From Zygnema cylindricum (Eukaryota > Streptophyta > Zygnematophyceae > Zygnematales > Zygnemataceae), in contig JBBHKE010000680.1 in assembly GCA_037447655.1 (NCBI GenBank), forward strand, positions 1 through 39,435: a stretch of 39,435 bases of DNA. The letters run 5' to 3'. A model generated the notes under the pieces. The model was not told the origin of the DNA, did no database searches, and saw only the letters and a program-made list of their open reading frames with translations. The position numbers and the translations under genes were made by a program. This document shows positions 14,003 to 23,918 of the stretch, piece after piece. How positions within the stretch are numbered: the first letter of the stretch is position 1; each line of letters begins with the position of its first letter.

Positions 14003-14361
14003 CTATATAGCGTTGCATGCCGCGTATGACAATGTGTTGCGTAATCTATGCAACGTAATAACGGCGGCTCAGTAAGGCCTTAAGAATTTTGAATATTGCG
14101 CTAAATGTTGGTTACAGATGGATAGAAAAAAATAACAAAAAACTAAAACCGAGAAGCCATGGCTTAAAGTTCCAATGTTATTGATGTCGACGTTGTCACA
14201 TGTAAGGACTACGTCACAATGTCATAAAAACGTAGACGTCTACAACGTAACAATAAAATTGACGCCCACGGTAATGGATCGTGGCAAAATTATGTAGGCG
14301 CTCACATGATTAATAAACCATTTCGTTTTCGGGCATTGATAACCCTGAAAACTGGTATACT
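14003..14361. other. Remainder of the split A-family element and a dispersed repeat fragment
   Basis: Positions 14003 to about 14110 continue the interrupted A-family copy. Positions 14147-14260 resemble segments at about 11885-11990 and 16455-16580 (shared AAGCCATGG, CGACGTTGTCACA, ACGTCACAATGTCA, TAGACGTCTACAACG), a dispersed non-coding repeat. No gene is seen. Confidence 0.5.
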
Positions 14362-14819
14362 ACACCGTGAATCGCTATTAACGTTAATAACGCTAATTCG
14401 ACGGCCCCAAATTTTGAACGTTGAACCTAAAATATAATTAATAACTTTAAGTGCTTTTTTACATTAATATAGGTAATGCTCAATTAGTGTTAATAAATAT
14501 AATTTAGAGAGTTTTAAATAATGTATCATACGAAATGTGTGAGTCCGTACTAAAACTACTCATTATTTCGAAGAGACGTACAAAATAAGTGTAAAAAAAA
14601 GTCGTCGACACGGGAAACTCGATGCGTTACCACAGAAAAGCACAATGAACATAGGTTATGCTCGCTACACTATGGGAAAAATGTACCCAAATTAGCGTTA
14701 GTGAATAGATTAGAGAAAATTTGTTTTTGACAAAGGGCATTGAACCCAGATTATAATCGAAAACACTAATTGTATTTACACACTAATTAATTCTTAATGC
14801 TAATAGCTATTCACGGTGT
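14362..14819. mobile_element. TIR element of the CACGGTGT family, copy 1
   Basis: The left end is ACACCGTGAATCGCTATTAA. The right end complements it imperfectly (GCTAATAGCTATTCACGGTGT). The interior is AT-rich with GTACAAAATAAGTGT and a GTCGTCGACACG segment that recur in the other copies. There is no ORF. The flanking duplication is unclear. Confidence 0.7.
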
Positions 14820-14827
14820 GCACCACT

Positions 14828-15311
14828 ACACCGTGAATCGCTATTAGCGTTAATAACGTTAATTATACACCTCCGAATTATGACCCTCGGACCTAGAATA
14901 CAATATATAACTCAGTTTCTTTTTACGTTAGTATAAGTACTTTCTAATTAGAGTTAATAACTCTAGTTCAGAGAGTTTCTAACTAGTGTAGTGTACAAAA
15001 TATCCCAGTTTGTACTAAAATTGCTCGTTATCTGGTACAATCGTACAAAAAGAGTGTCAGATAAAGGCGTTGACACGCGAAAGTGACTGTGTCGACACGA
15101 AAAAGCACACTCAAATTTGATTACAAGCGATAAAGACGGGGGGGGGGAATTAAGCGAGCATGTTCTCACATGTTCAACAAATCAGCTTTATGGAATAAAT
15201 TAGAGTAATCTTTTTTTTGGCGAAAGGGCATTGAGGCAAAATTAGGGTTAATAATGTTATTTGTTATTTTACACTAATTATTTCTCATCGCTGATAGCGA
15301 TTCACGGGTGT
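14828..15311. mobile_element. TIR element of the CACGGTGT family, copy 2
   Basis: It starts ACACCGTGAATCGCTATTAG and ends GATAGCGATTCACGGGTGT, 8 bp after copy 1 ends. It shares internal GTACAAAAAGAGTGTCAGAT and CTCACATGTTCAA with other family members. Non-coding. Confidence 0.7.
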
Positions 15312-15316
15312 ACAGT

Positions 15317-15903
15317 ACACTCTGAATCGTTATTAGCGTTATAAACGCTATATCGACGCCCCCAAATTTGTAGGGTTTTACTTGAAATATAATTAATAAC
15401 ACTGTTTTTTTTTTTAGGTTAATTAAGGTTTTGGTGAATCAGCGTTAATAATTATAATTTATGATTTTATTGAATTGTGTGATGTACAAACGTGTCAGTC
15501 CGTACAAAATGGTAATTTCTTAAGTATAAAAGTATGAAATATGGATTAAAATTATCGCGATCGCACGTAAAACTGCACTCATAATAAAAGTAGAATGAGA
15601 TTGTACCTATTTTAGTGTACATATATTGATCCCGTATTAACTATACGGGAGAAAACCCAGATTAGAGTTATGAATAACTTAGAGTAAAATGACGCGACGG
15701 TGTATGATTTGTCAGATTTCGTGCTTTTACCTATTTTATTGTGAAGACCCTGCTGGCAGTTTTGTTGTACCCAAATCAACGTTATGGATCAATTAGAGTA
15801 ATTTGTTTTTTTTCGAAATCTTAAAAAATCCAAATTAGCGTTAATAACGCTAATGAATTGTTAACATTAATAATTCCTTGACGCTAATAACAATTAAAGG
15901 TGT
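15317..15903. mobile_element. TIR element of the CACGGTGT family, copy 3 (diverged)
   Basis: It starts ACACTCTGAATCGTTATTAG and ends ACGCTAATAACAATTAAAGGTGT. ACAGTAC lies at both borders (15312-15318 overlapping the start, and 15904-15910), which may include its target duplication. It completes a head-to-tail run of three related elements. Confidence 0.6.
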
Positions 15904-16984
15904 ACAGTACTAAAAAGCAAGGTTTCATCGCTAAGGGTACTTCCCATATCTACTTTTCTCTATCTTTTTGCCCTAAAATCCAGGGAACTTTGACAAAAAC
16001 TTTAGCCGTACGAGAAAATCACTTTTGCTAAAGTAGAGTGAACGTCAATTCATACTTTGGATGTACGACGTGTTTGTCGTCATGTGAACGCATTTTGGCG
16101 TTTTCCCCATTTTGACCCCCCGGCAAGAGAATCCAACCCAAAAAAAAACTTCATCCAAAATCACCTCGAGGATTTGGACGAGGGAGAGTCCTCGCTATTT
16201 TTCTCCGTGCCCGTCACGCCCATGTACGGAAAATTTTTTGCAGGGGTCTCGGCCCTCCATTTTCATTCATGGGTCCTTTGAATAATTTTTCGCCGTTGTC
16301 GCCTCTTCCCTTTCCCTCTCACACTATCGCTTGTATCTCACACTTTCTAGAATGAGACACGACAATATTGGTATAAAATGAAAGATTTTTTAAAAATATT
16401 ATTGACAATTTTTAGGTTATTTTTTAATGGCAAGTCGAGTGAGAAAAGTAAATAAAACGAAATTGGGAAACCATGGCGGAAAGTTATTGAATCAGTGACG
16501 TCGACGTTGTCACAAGTGAGCATGACGTCACAATGTCACCAAACCCTAAACATCTACCATTTCACAAAAATCTAGACGTCTACCACTGTCGCTGTTTTTG
16601 TTGGCGTCACCAATCGTCGGAAGTTGCGTAGTCGGTTTCAATCGCCACAATATGTACCTACGTCTACAGCCGTCACATCTCAAAGTTTCGATTTCATTTT
16701 CGCACATAAGGACGCTCTTCAAAGTAGTACGGAGAATCTTTACTACAGTCCCAAATACTTTATCAAAGTACCGATTACATGGGGACGTACCCTGAAGTAC
16801 AGTTAAATGGGCACACAACCCGAGGAGATGTACTGCGTCCTAGAAAGTACAGGAGTTGTAGATTTCAGAACCGAACACAAAAAAATATCGGTGTGAAGCC
16901 ACTTATATGGCACGTGGCTTAAACATCTAACGTCGAGATCAGCAGTCATCGCAGAGGTAACCACGTACACAATTTTAAAGCCGT
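15904..16984. repeat. Diverged copy of the interior of the family B hAT element
   Basis: Blocks here match 11330-12010 in the same order. Examples are AGAGTCCTCGCTATTTTT / CGTCACGCxCATG, CATGTACGGAAAA..TTGCAGGGGTC, TTCATGGGTC, and AAACCATGGCGGAAA followed by TGACGTCACAATGTCA and AAACCCTAAACATCTAC. The hAT termini are absent. There is no coding potential. The stretch to 16984 holds nothing else I can name. Confidence 0.6.
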
Positions 16985-18199
16985 TCGATCATGGAACCTA
17001 GAGCGCAAATGTGTAGGAAGTCTTATCTTTTACTTCGCGTTTTTCGTATGTACATTAAATTGCTCGAAGTTTATTCTAAAGTACGATGTCAAAATATCAA
17101 CTACTCACCGTACTCAGGAAAAGGACGAACTCCAAACATTGCGGGATATTTTTATCATTCTTCACAAATGAGCGGGCGCGAAAGGTCGAACCCCAACGAC
17201 TGCGGGATATTTTCGCCATTCTTTACAAATGAGTGGCGGCTGACAACGCGCCTTAACTTTTCGAAACTCCCCGACTACCGGTGACTATGTTCGACTGTAT
17301 TTCCAAGCGTGATAGTCAACACATACATGGAATCGTAACTCTTCGCCTATCGAACTATTGAGTACGAAAGCTTGTAACAGTCGATATTGTACTTACATAT
17401 CATAGAGTTCGATGTACAAACTGTACAATCATATTTTCTGTTTTATGGCATAGAGCATAGATGTCTCACGAGCATAAAACGCACGCGTGAAACGCCCAAA
17501 AAATAACGAATATGCGCATGAAACAAAATTCAAAAAATTATAAAATGCGTTGACCGACTTTCACTTTATAATAAAAGAAACATTATAAAAACATCTAATA
17601 AAAAATACTACTAAAACTTGATCAAACCATAGTTCAAAAGTAGGCGTTTTTATGGTAGGCCTATGGTAGGAGCACAAAACTTGGCACAAAACTCGCGTAG
17701 AGTAGGCATACTGTACATGTGTGCGTTCCTGCACACTTTTGTACGAACGTACTAATGTGACGTATGATCATAGTACAACGCACTTTTGTACGAACGAACA
17801 GATATGACGTATGATCATAGTACAGCGCACGTCGCTGGACGAAATTTCAGCGAACTGACACAGCGTAGGATGAGTTGTGTTATGGGCTTTTCATGTGATC
17901 TTTTATCCTTGCTACTTTGATCAGCGACCGTCCAATCGTCCAAATCTGTCGGCTTAAATAAAAAATACTTCAAAACTCACAGATTATATTTTTTTGTCCG
18001 AATGTTTTTCAAAATTTAGACATGACATTTAATTCTCTATCGATCGACGTGCAACTCAACCCTGTTACTATTTGTTTTCATTTTGCGACCAATACAATAT
18101 GGGTCTTAAGGCCATATTGTATGTTTTACAGACAATAGGCATATTGTATGGGCCTACTTTCACCTACTTTTGAAATATGGATCAAACTTATTTTTGTTT
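16985..18199. repeat. Non-coding intergenic DNA with two local tandem duplications
   Basis: A duplication of about 60 bp covers 17124-17184 and 17185-17243 (shared TGCGGGATATTTT, CACAAATGAG). A 47-bp duplication covers 17734-17780 and 17781-17827 (CACTTTTGTACGAACG ... TGACGTATGATCATAGTACA). Short open frames here show no family features. Confidence 0.7.
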
Positions 18200-18861
18200 T
18201 ACGTTATTATGCGTACTGTTTAATTAGCGTTAGCTACTCTAATTTCGAGTGCTTTTAAGAAGTGCAATGTACAAATTGCCTCTGTTCATACTAGAATATT
18301 CATTATTTTGTACAGGCGTACAAAATAAGTGCCACGTAAGGGCGTCGACAAGGGAAATAGAGTGCTTCGCCACAGAAAAAAGAGCACGCAGATTTGATTC
18401 CAAGTCATAACGACGAAGAAAAATCACAAAAACCTATTCTCACATGTTTAATTGTCAAACATGTGAATGCAGACTGAAGGTACTGTTTAATTGGCGTAAA
18501 TTGCTCGTTTTTTTACTTTTTCAAAAATTGAAATAGTGCATTATAAAGAATGAATCAGTTCGTACTGCTCATTATTTTGTATAGAAGTACAAAATAAGTG
18601 TCAGATAAGGGCGTCGAAACGAGAAATTGAGTGCGTCGCCACGAAAAAGCGCACTCAGATTTGATTCTCGGTCATGAAGACGAGGGAGAATCGCAAGAAT
18701 CTGTTCTCACATGTTCAAGCGTCGAACATGTGAATAAAGACAACCACGACTACATCCAAATTACTGTTAGGTTTATGAATTAGCGTTAGCTTTTGACTTT
18801 TTGTTAGCGTCAGACCCTTTAACCCAAAATAGTGTTTAGCGCTAATAACTATTCACGGTGT
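18200..18861. mobile_element. CACGGTGT-family fragment with a tandem internal duplication
   Basis: Two copies of a block of about 265 bp (about 18207-18475 and 18485-18745) share TACTGTTTAATT, TCATTATTTTGTA, GTACAAAATAAGTG, GGGCGTCGA, a GTCGCCAC/CGCCAC segment and GCAGATTTGATT. Each copy ends in a palindrome: CACATGTTTAATTG..CAAACATGTG and CACATGTTCAAG..CGAACATGTG. The right terminus TAATAACTATTCACGGTGT ends at 18861, one base before the retroelement target duplication. Confidence 0.65.
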
Positions 18862-18865
18862 ACGT

Positions 18866-19048
18866 TGTCGAGCGTGCCTGGTAACCGGGAGGTCCAGGTT
18901 ATATGTCCAAGGAGATGTGCATGAGAAACCTGCAATCCACCCCAAATGCTGATGCTCCCTTAGATCCGTGATAATGCCCATCTCTGTTCATTACCCCCCC
19001 CAGGGATATGCATAGAGAGTAAGGAGGAATGGATTGGAAAAGAAAAGT
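18866..19048 (-). repeat. Terminal block B2 of the retroelement
   Basis: It is about 97% identical to 20561-20748 apart from C-run length (8 against 15). The plus strand reads TGTCGAGCGTGCCTGG at the outer end. Its inner edge (GAAAAGAAAAGT) is fused to a sequence that in the full unit lies inside ORF1, so the join removes everything equivalent to 20749 to about 31009. Confidence 0.85.
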
Positions 19049-20558
19049 AGAGGTGGAGGTGAGGGTTGCCTCTCTGTCGGCCTCGGAGGAGTCTCGACGA
19101 CAACCGGATTGGGCATCACCCCCTTAAGAAACTGTTCAATGTTCAAAGCAGAGGTGAAAGGGACCGATTCCTCAGGCATCTGGGACTCTTCCTCTTGTGC
19201 CACCCCTTCTTGTCTTTCCTCTTCTTCCGGACTAACACCGAAGGATCCTTATCCGGAGCTTCTCCTCCGCCCATGACTTACACGAGCAGATGAGCTAGAT
19301 CCCTCGGATAAAATACATTACCCTAAGCAGCTATCCTCTTAAACAAAAGGGGACAGAGCTTTTTCAGTACTGTGCTACTCCGCTGGAAGCCCACTAAATG
19401 CCACACTCCCAACTACTCTCCAAAGAATAGGAAGGAAATGAGAGTCGTCCGATCCTTTCCGCAAAAACTCCGGACAAACCCAAAGATGACCACAAGAGTG
19501 TGCAAATAACTCCGACGCAGAAATATAGAAATAATAAATATCGGCTTTTCAGATTAAACAATATCACCTTGCCCCAGAGAATGAAATTAAAGATAGAAAT
19601 GAATGATAATGGTGAAGCGAATTCACATACCCCGGAGTGCAACGATGACCAAACTCAGCAGAAGAAACCTCTCCCAATGGCCCCGAAGACCGGTATGAGT
19701 CTCCCTCAACCCTCCCGGTTCCACCGCAAGGATCCGACAAGACTCTTATTAGTTTCAAACAGCGAAAGTCTAAACCGCCCAAAGAGGAGATAGTGCCAAC
19801 TACCCACCCGGTTCACGGTCTCCACAAAAGACAATCCAAAACAAAGATGGCAATAGAGTCCACGACACAATGCAACCGTTCTCCAACAGAAAGATTGATT
19901 TTAATTCTCTGGGGGTTTTCTCAGGAGACAGTACTGAAAAAGCAACCTGTCTCCTTCGGCCCCAAGTGCCTTATACAATTAGAGTTCGTCCTACTGCAAG
20001 TTCTAAAGTCAAAGCAATTTAACAAGCCAATCAGCGGCCAGCAATTGTTATCGTCCGGACATAAGACAAAACAGACTGTACTACACTCAGGGCTAAAATA
20101 TAGACGACTAGTTTCGGCTGAATTCGAGGCCAAAGATCCTTCTATAATACACAAAATGGAAACAAAGTTCTGACTCGACGTGAAACCGCCTAACTTTGTC
20201 CCTTCGTCATAAATGCTTTGCCTGGTGGTTGGGCCTGAACTAACATCATACAGACAGCTAACAGTAAGATCTACGAGATAATCCCAAATGTGACGTGTCG
20301 TTCTCTAAGGTATCCCTCTACTAGAGCTACATAGAACACACACTATAATGGATCAAACACTTTGCACCGGACTAACTCCTCAGTTCGACCTCCGTTTAAG
20401 GTGAACTAAAGTGTCTAGGGTTCCAGGATGAAAATAGAAAGATTTGATCTAGCTGATTGTCCTCTTCTTTCTCCGTACGCTAGAGTCCGTACAAAGTGGG
20501 ATGAAGCCTCGAACCTCTTGGGAGTGCAAATGTGCCGAAGATGCACACGCGCTTGACA
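19049..20558 (-). repeat. Terminal block A2, direct copy of 31010-32520
   Basis: It matches the right-end block over about 1.51 kb with some 25-30 substitutions, mostly transitions, that I could find by eye. It includes the first part of ORF1, where a 1-base deletion (CCGAAGGATCC against CCGAAAGGATCC) breaks the frame. It ends GCTTGACA at 20558, followed by gc and then block B1. Confidence 0.9.
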
Positions 20559-20560
20559 GC

Positions 20561-20748
20561 TGTTGAGCGTGCCTGGTAACCGGGAGGTCCAGGTTATATG
20601 TCCAAGGAGGTGTGCATGAGAAACCTGCAATCCACCCCAGATGCTGATGCTCCCTTGGATCTGTGATAATGCCCATCTCTGTTCATTACCCCCCCCCCCC
20701 CCCAGGGATATGCATAGAGAGTAAGGAGGAATGGAGTGGAAAAGAAAA
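20561..20748 (-). repeat. Terminal block B1 with a 15-G tract
   Basis: It begins (plus strand) TGTTGAGCGTGCC, directly after GCTTGACA-gc, so two element termini are abutted. It contains a C15 run at about 20689-20703, which is G15 on the element strand and could serve as a polypurine primer. It lies between the PHD-like finger ORF and block A2. Confidence 0.8.
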
Positions 20749-20822
20749 GTACCCTGTACCCCCCTTCCCAGATTCCCCCCCCCCCCCCTCTTAGTCCCAC
20801 GTGACTAAGAGGATTAGACAGA

Positions 20823-22940
20823 TTAGCCGCCAAAATCGCAGTCCCCACAGAACCACGAATTTGCGGGTTGAGAGCGAGGCTCCCAATTCAGAGGTAGGCA
20901 GCAGTCATGCCACCCCTGGTGACAGTGTTCACACACCAACAGGAGGTAGGGTGCGGAGGACACATGGCAAGCAATGGAACAAGCTGGAGGGTCTGCAAAA
21001 TAAGTGAGGTGGAAAGTGGGTTCATCCTCTAACCCTCGCAGATGGCAAGTGGCCACATTGATCTGATTTTCTTTAATTTTGCGGCCATCCTTCCCCTCCA
21101 ATGTAAAAACCCCTTTGTTTGAGACCTCTTTCAAAATCACCCGTCCGGCCGAAATGTCCAAAGTATCCTTCTTTTGTTGCATGCGATACACAAAATTCCC
21201 GAGCACAAATCGACGTTGCCAGAGGACATAATTGCCGCTCCGTCGTTGGGAATACAAGAGTTGATCTCTGTGCTGAGCAGCCTGTAAATTGCCCATGGCT
21301 AGAGGTATTTCCCGCTGAAATACCTTAGCCCGGTCGGCAATCAGTTTCTCTACAGTACCCTGGTTGTCCATCTCCGGAAGAACAACCGCCTGAGCCGACG
21401 CAGCCCCTGGTAGGATGAGATGTCGGCCAAAGAGAATGAAGTAAGGGCTATAGGAGTGGAGAGATGCTTGCCTGTTGAACCTGTACCCCATGGCAATCTA
21501 AGGCACCCGTGTGTCACACTCCCCCAAATCCTCTTCAACCGCATATTTCCGTAGTGACCGCTTCACTGTCTGTACGCACCTCTCGGCCAAGCCGTCGGCT
21601 TGGGGGTGGTCTTCGCTGGTTAACCTGTGGTCAATGAGGCACTTCTCCAAAAGGTTAGAAAATTCTCCGGCAAACTCAGACCCCTGATCCATTAGAACTT
21701 CGGCCGGTGCTCCAAATTGAGACAACACTCTCCGCAAAAATGCGTCCGCGATTGCTTTGGACTCCTTTCGGGGAAGAACCACCAATTCAATCCACTTAGA
21801 GAAGTGTTTAATCATGACCAGAACAAAACGGTTCCCCTTGCGGCTAGTGGGAAGTGGTCCTAGCAGATCTAGTGACCATCTGTAAAACATCCCCCGGATG
21901 GGGAGAGAGTGAAGCTCTGTTCCACCCTTTTTGTCAAAAGCTGCTTTTACCCGGTCACAGGAAGTGCACGTTTGCACCACACGATTGACCTGGGCCCGCA
22001 ACCCATGCCACCAATACGACCCTGTGACTAGCGAGGTTATTTGTTTCTGTCCGAAGTGCCCGCATTGCTGGTAAAGCCGAACAATGAGCGTTTCCCAATT
22101 TGCTGGAGGAGGAACCACTTTCCTCGTCCCATTGGCCCATTTCCGGAGAAGGATGCCTCGGTCCCATTCATAAGCCGCCATTCGGTTCTGAACACGGGAC
22201 AATTGACTTCCGGCAAGGTGGGATAGAGGAGAGCCCTTCTGGATGGATTGGAGGGAATCGCTGTCATTCCATATATCCTTCCGGCTGGCTCCAATGGGGG
22301 CCTGCCCCTCTACATCTGCAGCAAAAGTTGACAGTTCTCCTTCGGCTCGAGGCAGCCAAATAAAAGCGGAGGAAGCCTGGATAAGTCCCAAGCTGAGCTC
22401 AGGGTCTTTGTCATGTCGCGCCCCTGTAGAGTCTCTGGTTGAAGGGTCCGGATTCCTGCTGAGTCCGTCAGCATTCCCATGAATCTCCCCGGCTCTATGG
22501 ATGATGCTGAAATCATATTCCTGCAAGATGAGAACCCATCTGGCCAGCTTTCCAGTCAACTTACTGTTCTCCATGATCCATTTAAGGGGCTGGTGATCCG
22601 TTATAAGGGTGAAGTGTACTCCATAGAGGTAAGGCCGGAAGTGTTGGATGGCCCAAACCGCAGCGAGTAATTCCCCATGGTAACTGCTGTAATTCCCCTC
22701 GGCTCTGTTATTACTCCGGCTTGCGTAGGCCACTACATACTCAGCCCCTGCATCGTCCAATTGAGCCAAAACTGCTCCCAATCCGAACCTGCTCCAATCT
22801 GTATAAAGGAGGAAAGGCCGCTGGTGATCGGGCATCCGGAGCACAGGATGCTGTTTGAGGGAATCCTTCAGGAATTGGAACGCTATCTGCTGTTCTTCCT
22901 TCCACTGCCACTCCTGGTCTGTTCGCAACAATTGGTTCAA
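20823..22940 (-). pseudogene. RNase H, integrase and PHD-like finger (one in-frame stop)
   Basis: RNase H has D48 (YTDWS), E90 (YHGELLA), D115 (LITDHQPL) and D158 (GNADGLSR), numbered from 22940. The integrase zinc domain reads LYQQCGHFG ... CTSCDRVK, with Y where the first His is expected. The catalytic core has D in RWSLDLLGP, D in VLMDQGSEF and E in DGLAERC, spaced D-x34-E. At 21498-21500 a TAG replaces the Trp expected in the VP-W-IA motif, and the same frame continues to 20823. The C-terminal part ends in a PHD-like signature: C-x3-C, C-x2-C-x4-H-x2-C, W-F-C-x2-C. The frame is otherwise open for over 700 codons. Confidence 0.9.
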
Positions 22941-23918
22941 TGGCTGAGCGTGGCTACTGAATTCAGGAATAAACCGCCGGTAATAGTTGGCAAGGCAGAG
23001 GAAAGTACGAAAGCAGAAATGTCCTGCGGGGGTGGAAGAGCATCTAGGGCTGCCACCTTAACCATGTGGGGACCCACTGTCCCGGGAGTCACCTCATGAC
23101 CCAGATAAATATTTTTCTGCACCTCAAAGATGCCCTTCCCCGGGTGACACTTCAAACCCGCTGCTTGGAGTGCCCGGAGAACGATCTGTATGTGCTCCAA
23201 GTGTTCTTCGAATGTTTTGGAGAAAATGATAACATCGTCGATATAACACCGTGCGAAATAAATTCCCCGGAGAGCCTTGTCCATGGCCCGTTGGAATTTG
23301 GCAGGTGCATTTTTTAGGCCAAATGGCATGTAGAGCCATTCATATAGCCTGGATCCGGCCCAAAAAGTAGTCCTCTCTCGGTGTTTCGGCTCCATTGCAA
23401 TCTGGTGGAATCCATTTTTCATATCCAAAGTGGAGTAAATGGTGGCCCCAGCCAGAGAGTCAAAGATCTCTTCCGGGGTTAGGCATAGGATAACGGTCGG
23501 AGACAGTTGCGGCGTTGAGCATCCGATAGTCCCCACACATCTGGAAATCTACCATTTTTCCGGAGGAGTCTTTCTTTGGCGGGAGCACGGTTGGTGAGGC
23601 AAACCCATGTAGTCCTGTACTCTCCTGAACCAGCCTAGCTTCCACCAAAGTCTGCACCTTTGAAGTGATGAACTCCTTCTCTTTGAAACTGAGGAGGTAC
23701 TGTTTCTGCCAAACAGTAGCCGTCTCGTCGATCAAGTCAATCCGAAAAGGAGTCCCTTTATAGATCCCTACATCGGTGTCAGACCAGGCGAACACCTGCC
23801 CGTTATCTTCTATCAGCTTGGAGAGCTCGGCCTTCTGCTGTGGGTCTAGCTGTTCACCTAGAGTCCAGTCCATCTTCCCTGGTTCCATTGTCGCCAATGC
23901 TTCCGGTGGTCTACCCAA
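22937..23918 (-). pseudogene. Ty3/gypsy reverse transcriptase, two frameshifts
   Basis: The N-terminal RT motif KEKEFITSKVQTLVEARLV and CGDYRMLNAATVSDRYPMP lie in the 23918-23460 frame. The palm continues in another frame (23536-22937) with YSTLDMKNGFHQI, FGLKNAPAKFQRAMD and the catalytic CYIDDVIIF. The frame returns to the first one near 23015, just before the RNase H segment. The shifts lie at about 23475 and 23015 and compensate each other. The catalytic aspartates are intact. The fusion to the upstream methyltransferase frame is also shifted, near the (GA)4 run at 23920-23928. Confidence 0.9.

Noticed and set aside
18866-20558. Calling this block simply the 3' LTR
   Set aside because: Its counterpart at the other end lacks the first 183 bp at the matching place and continues into ORF1, so the two ends do not share one LTR. 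The split-repeat description fits better.
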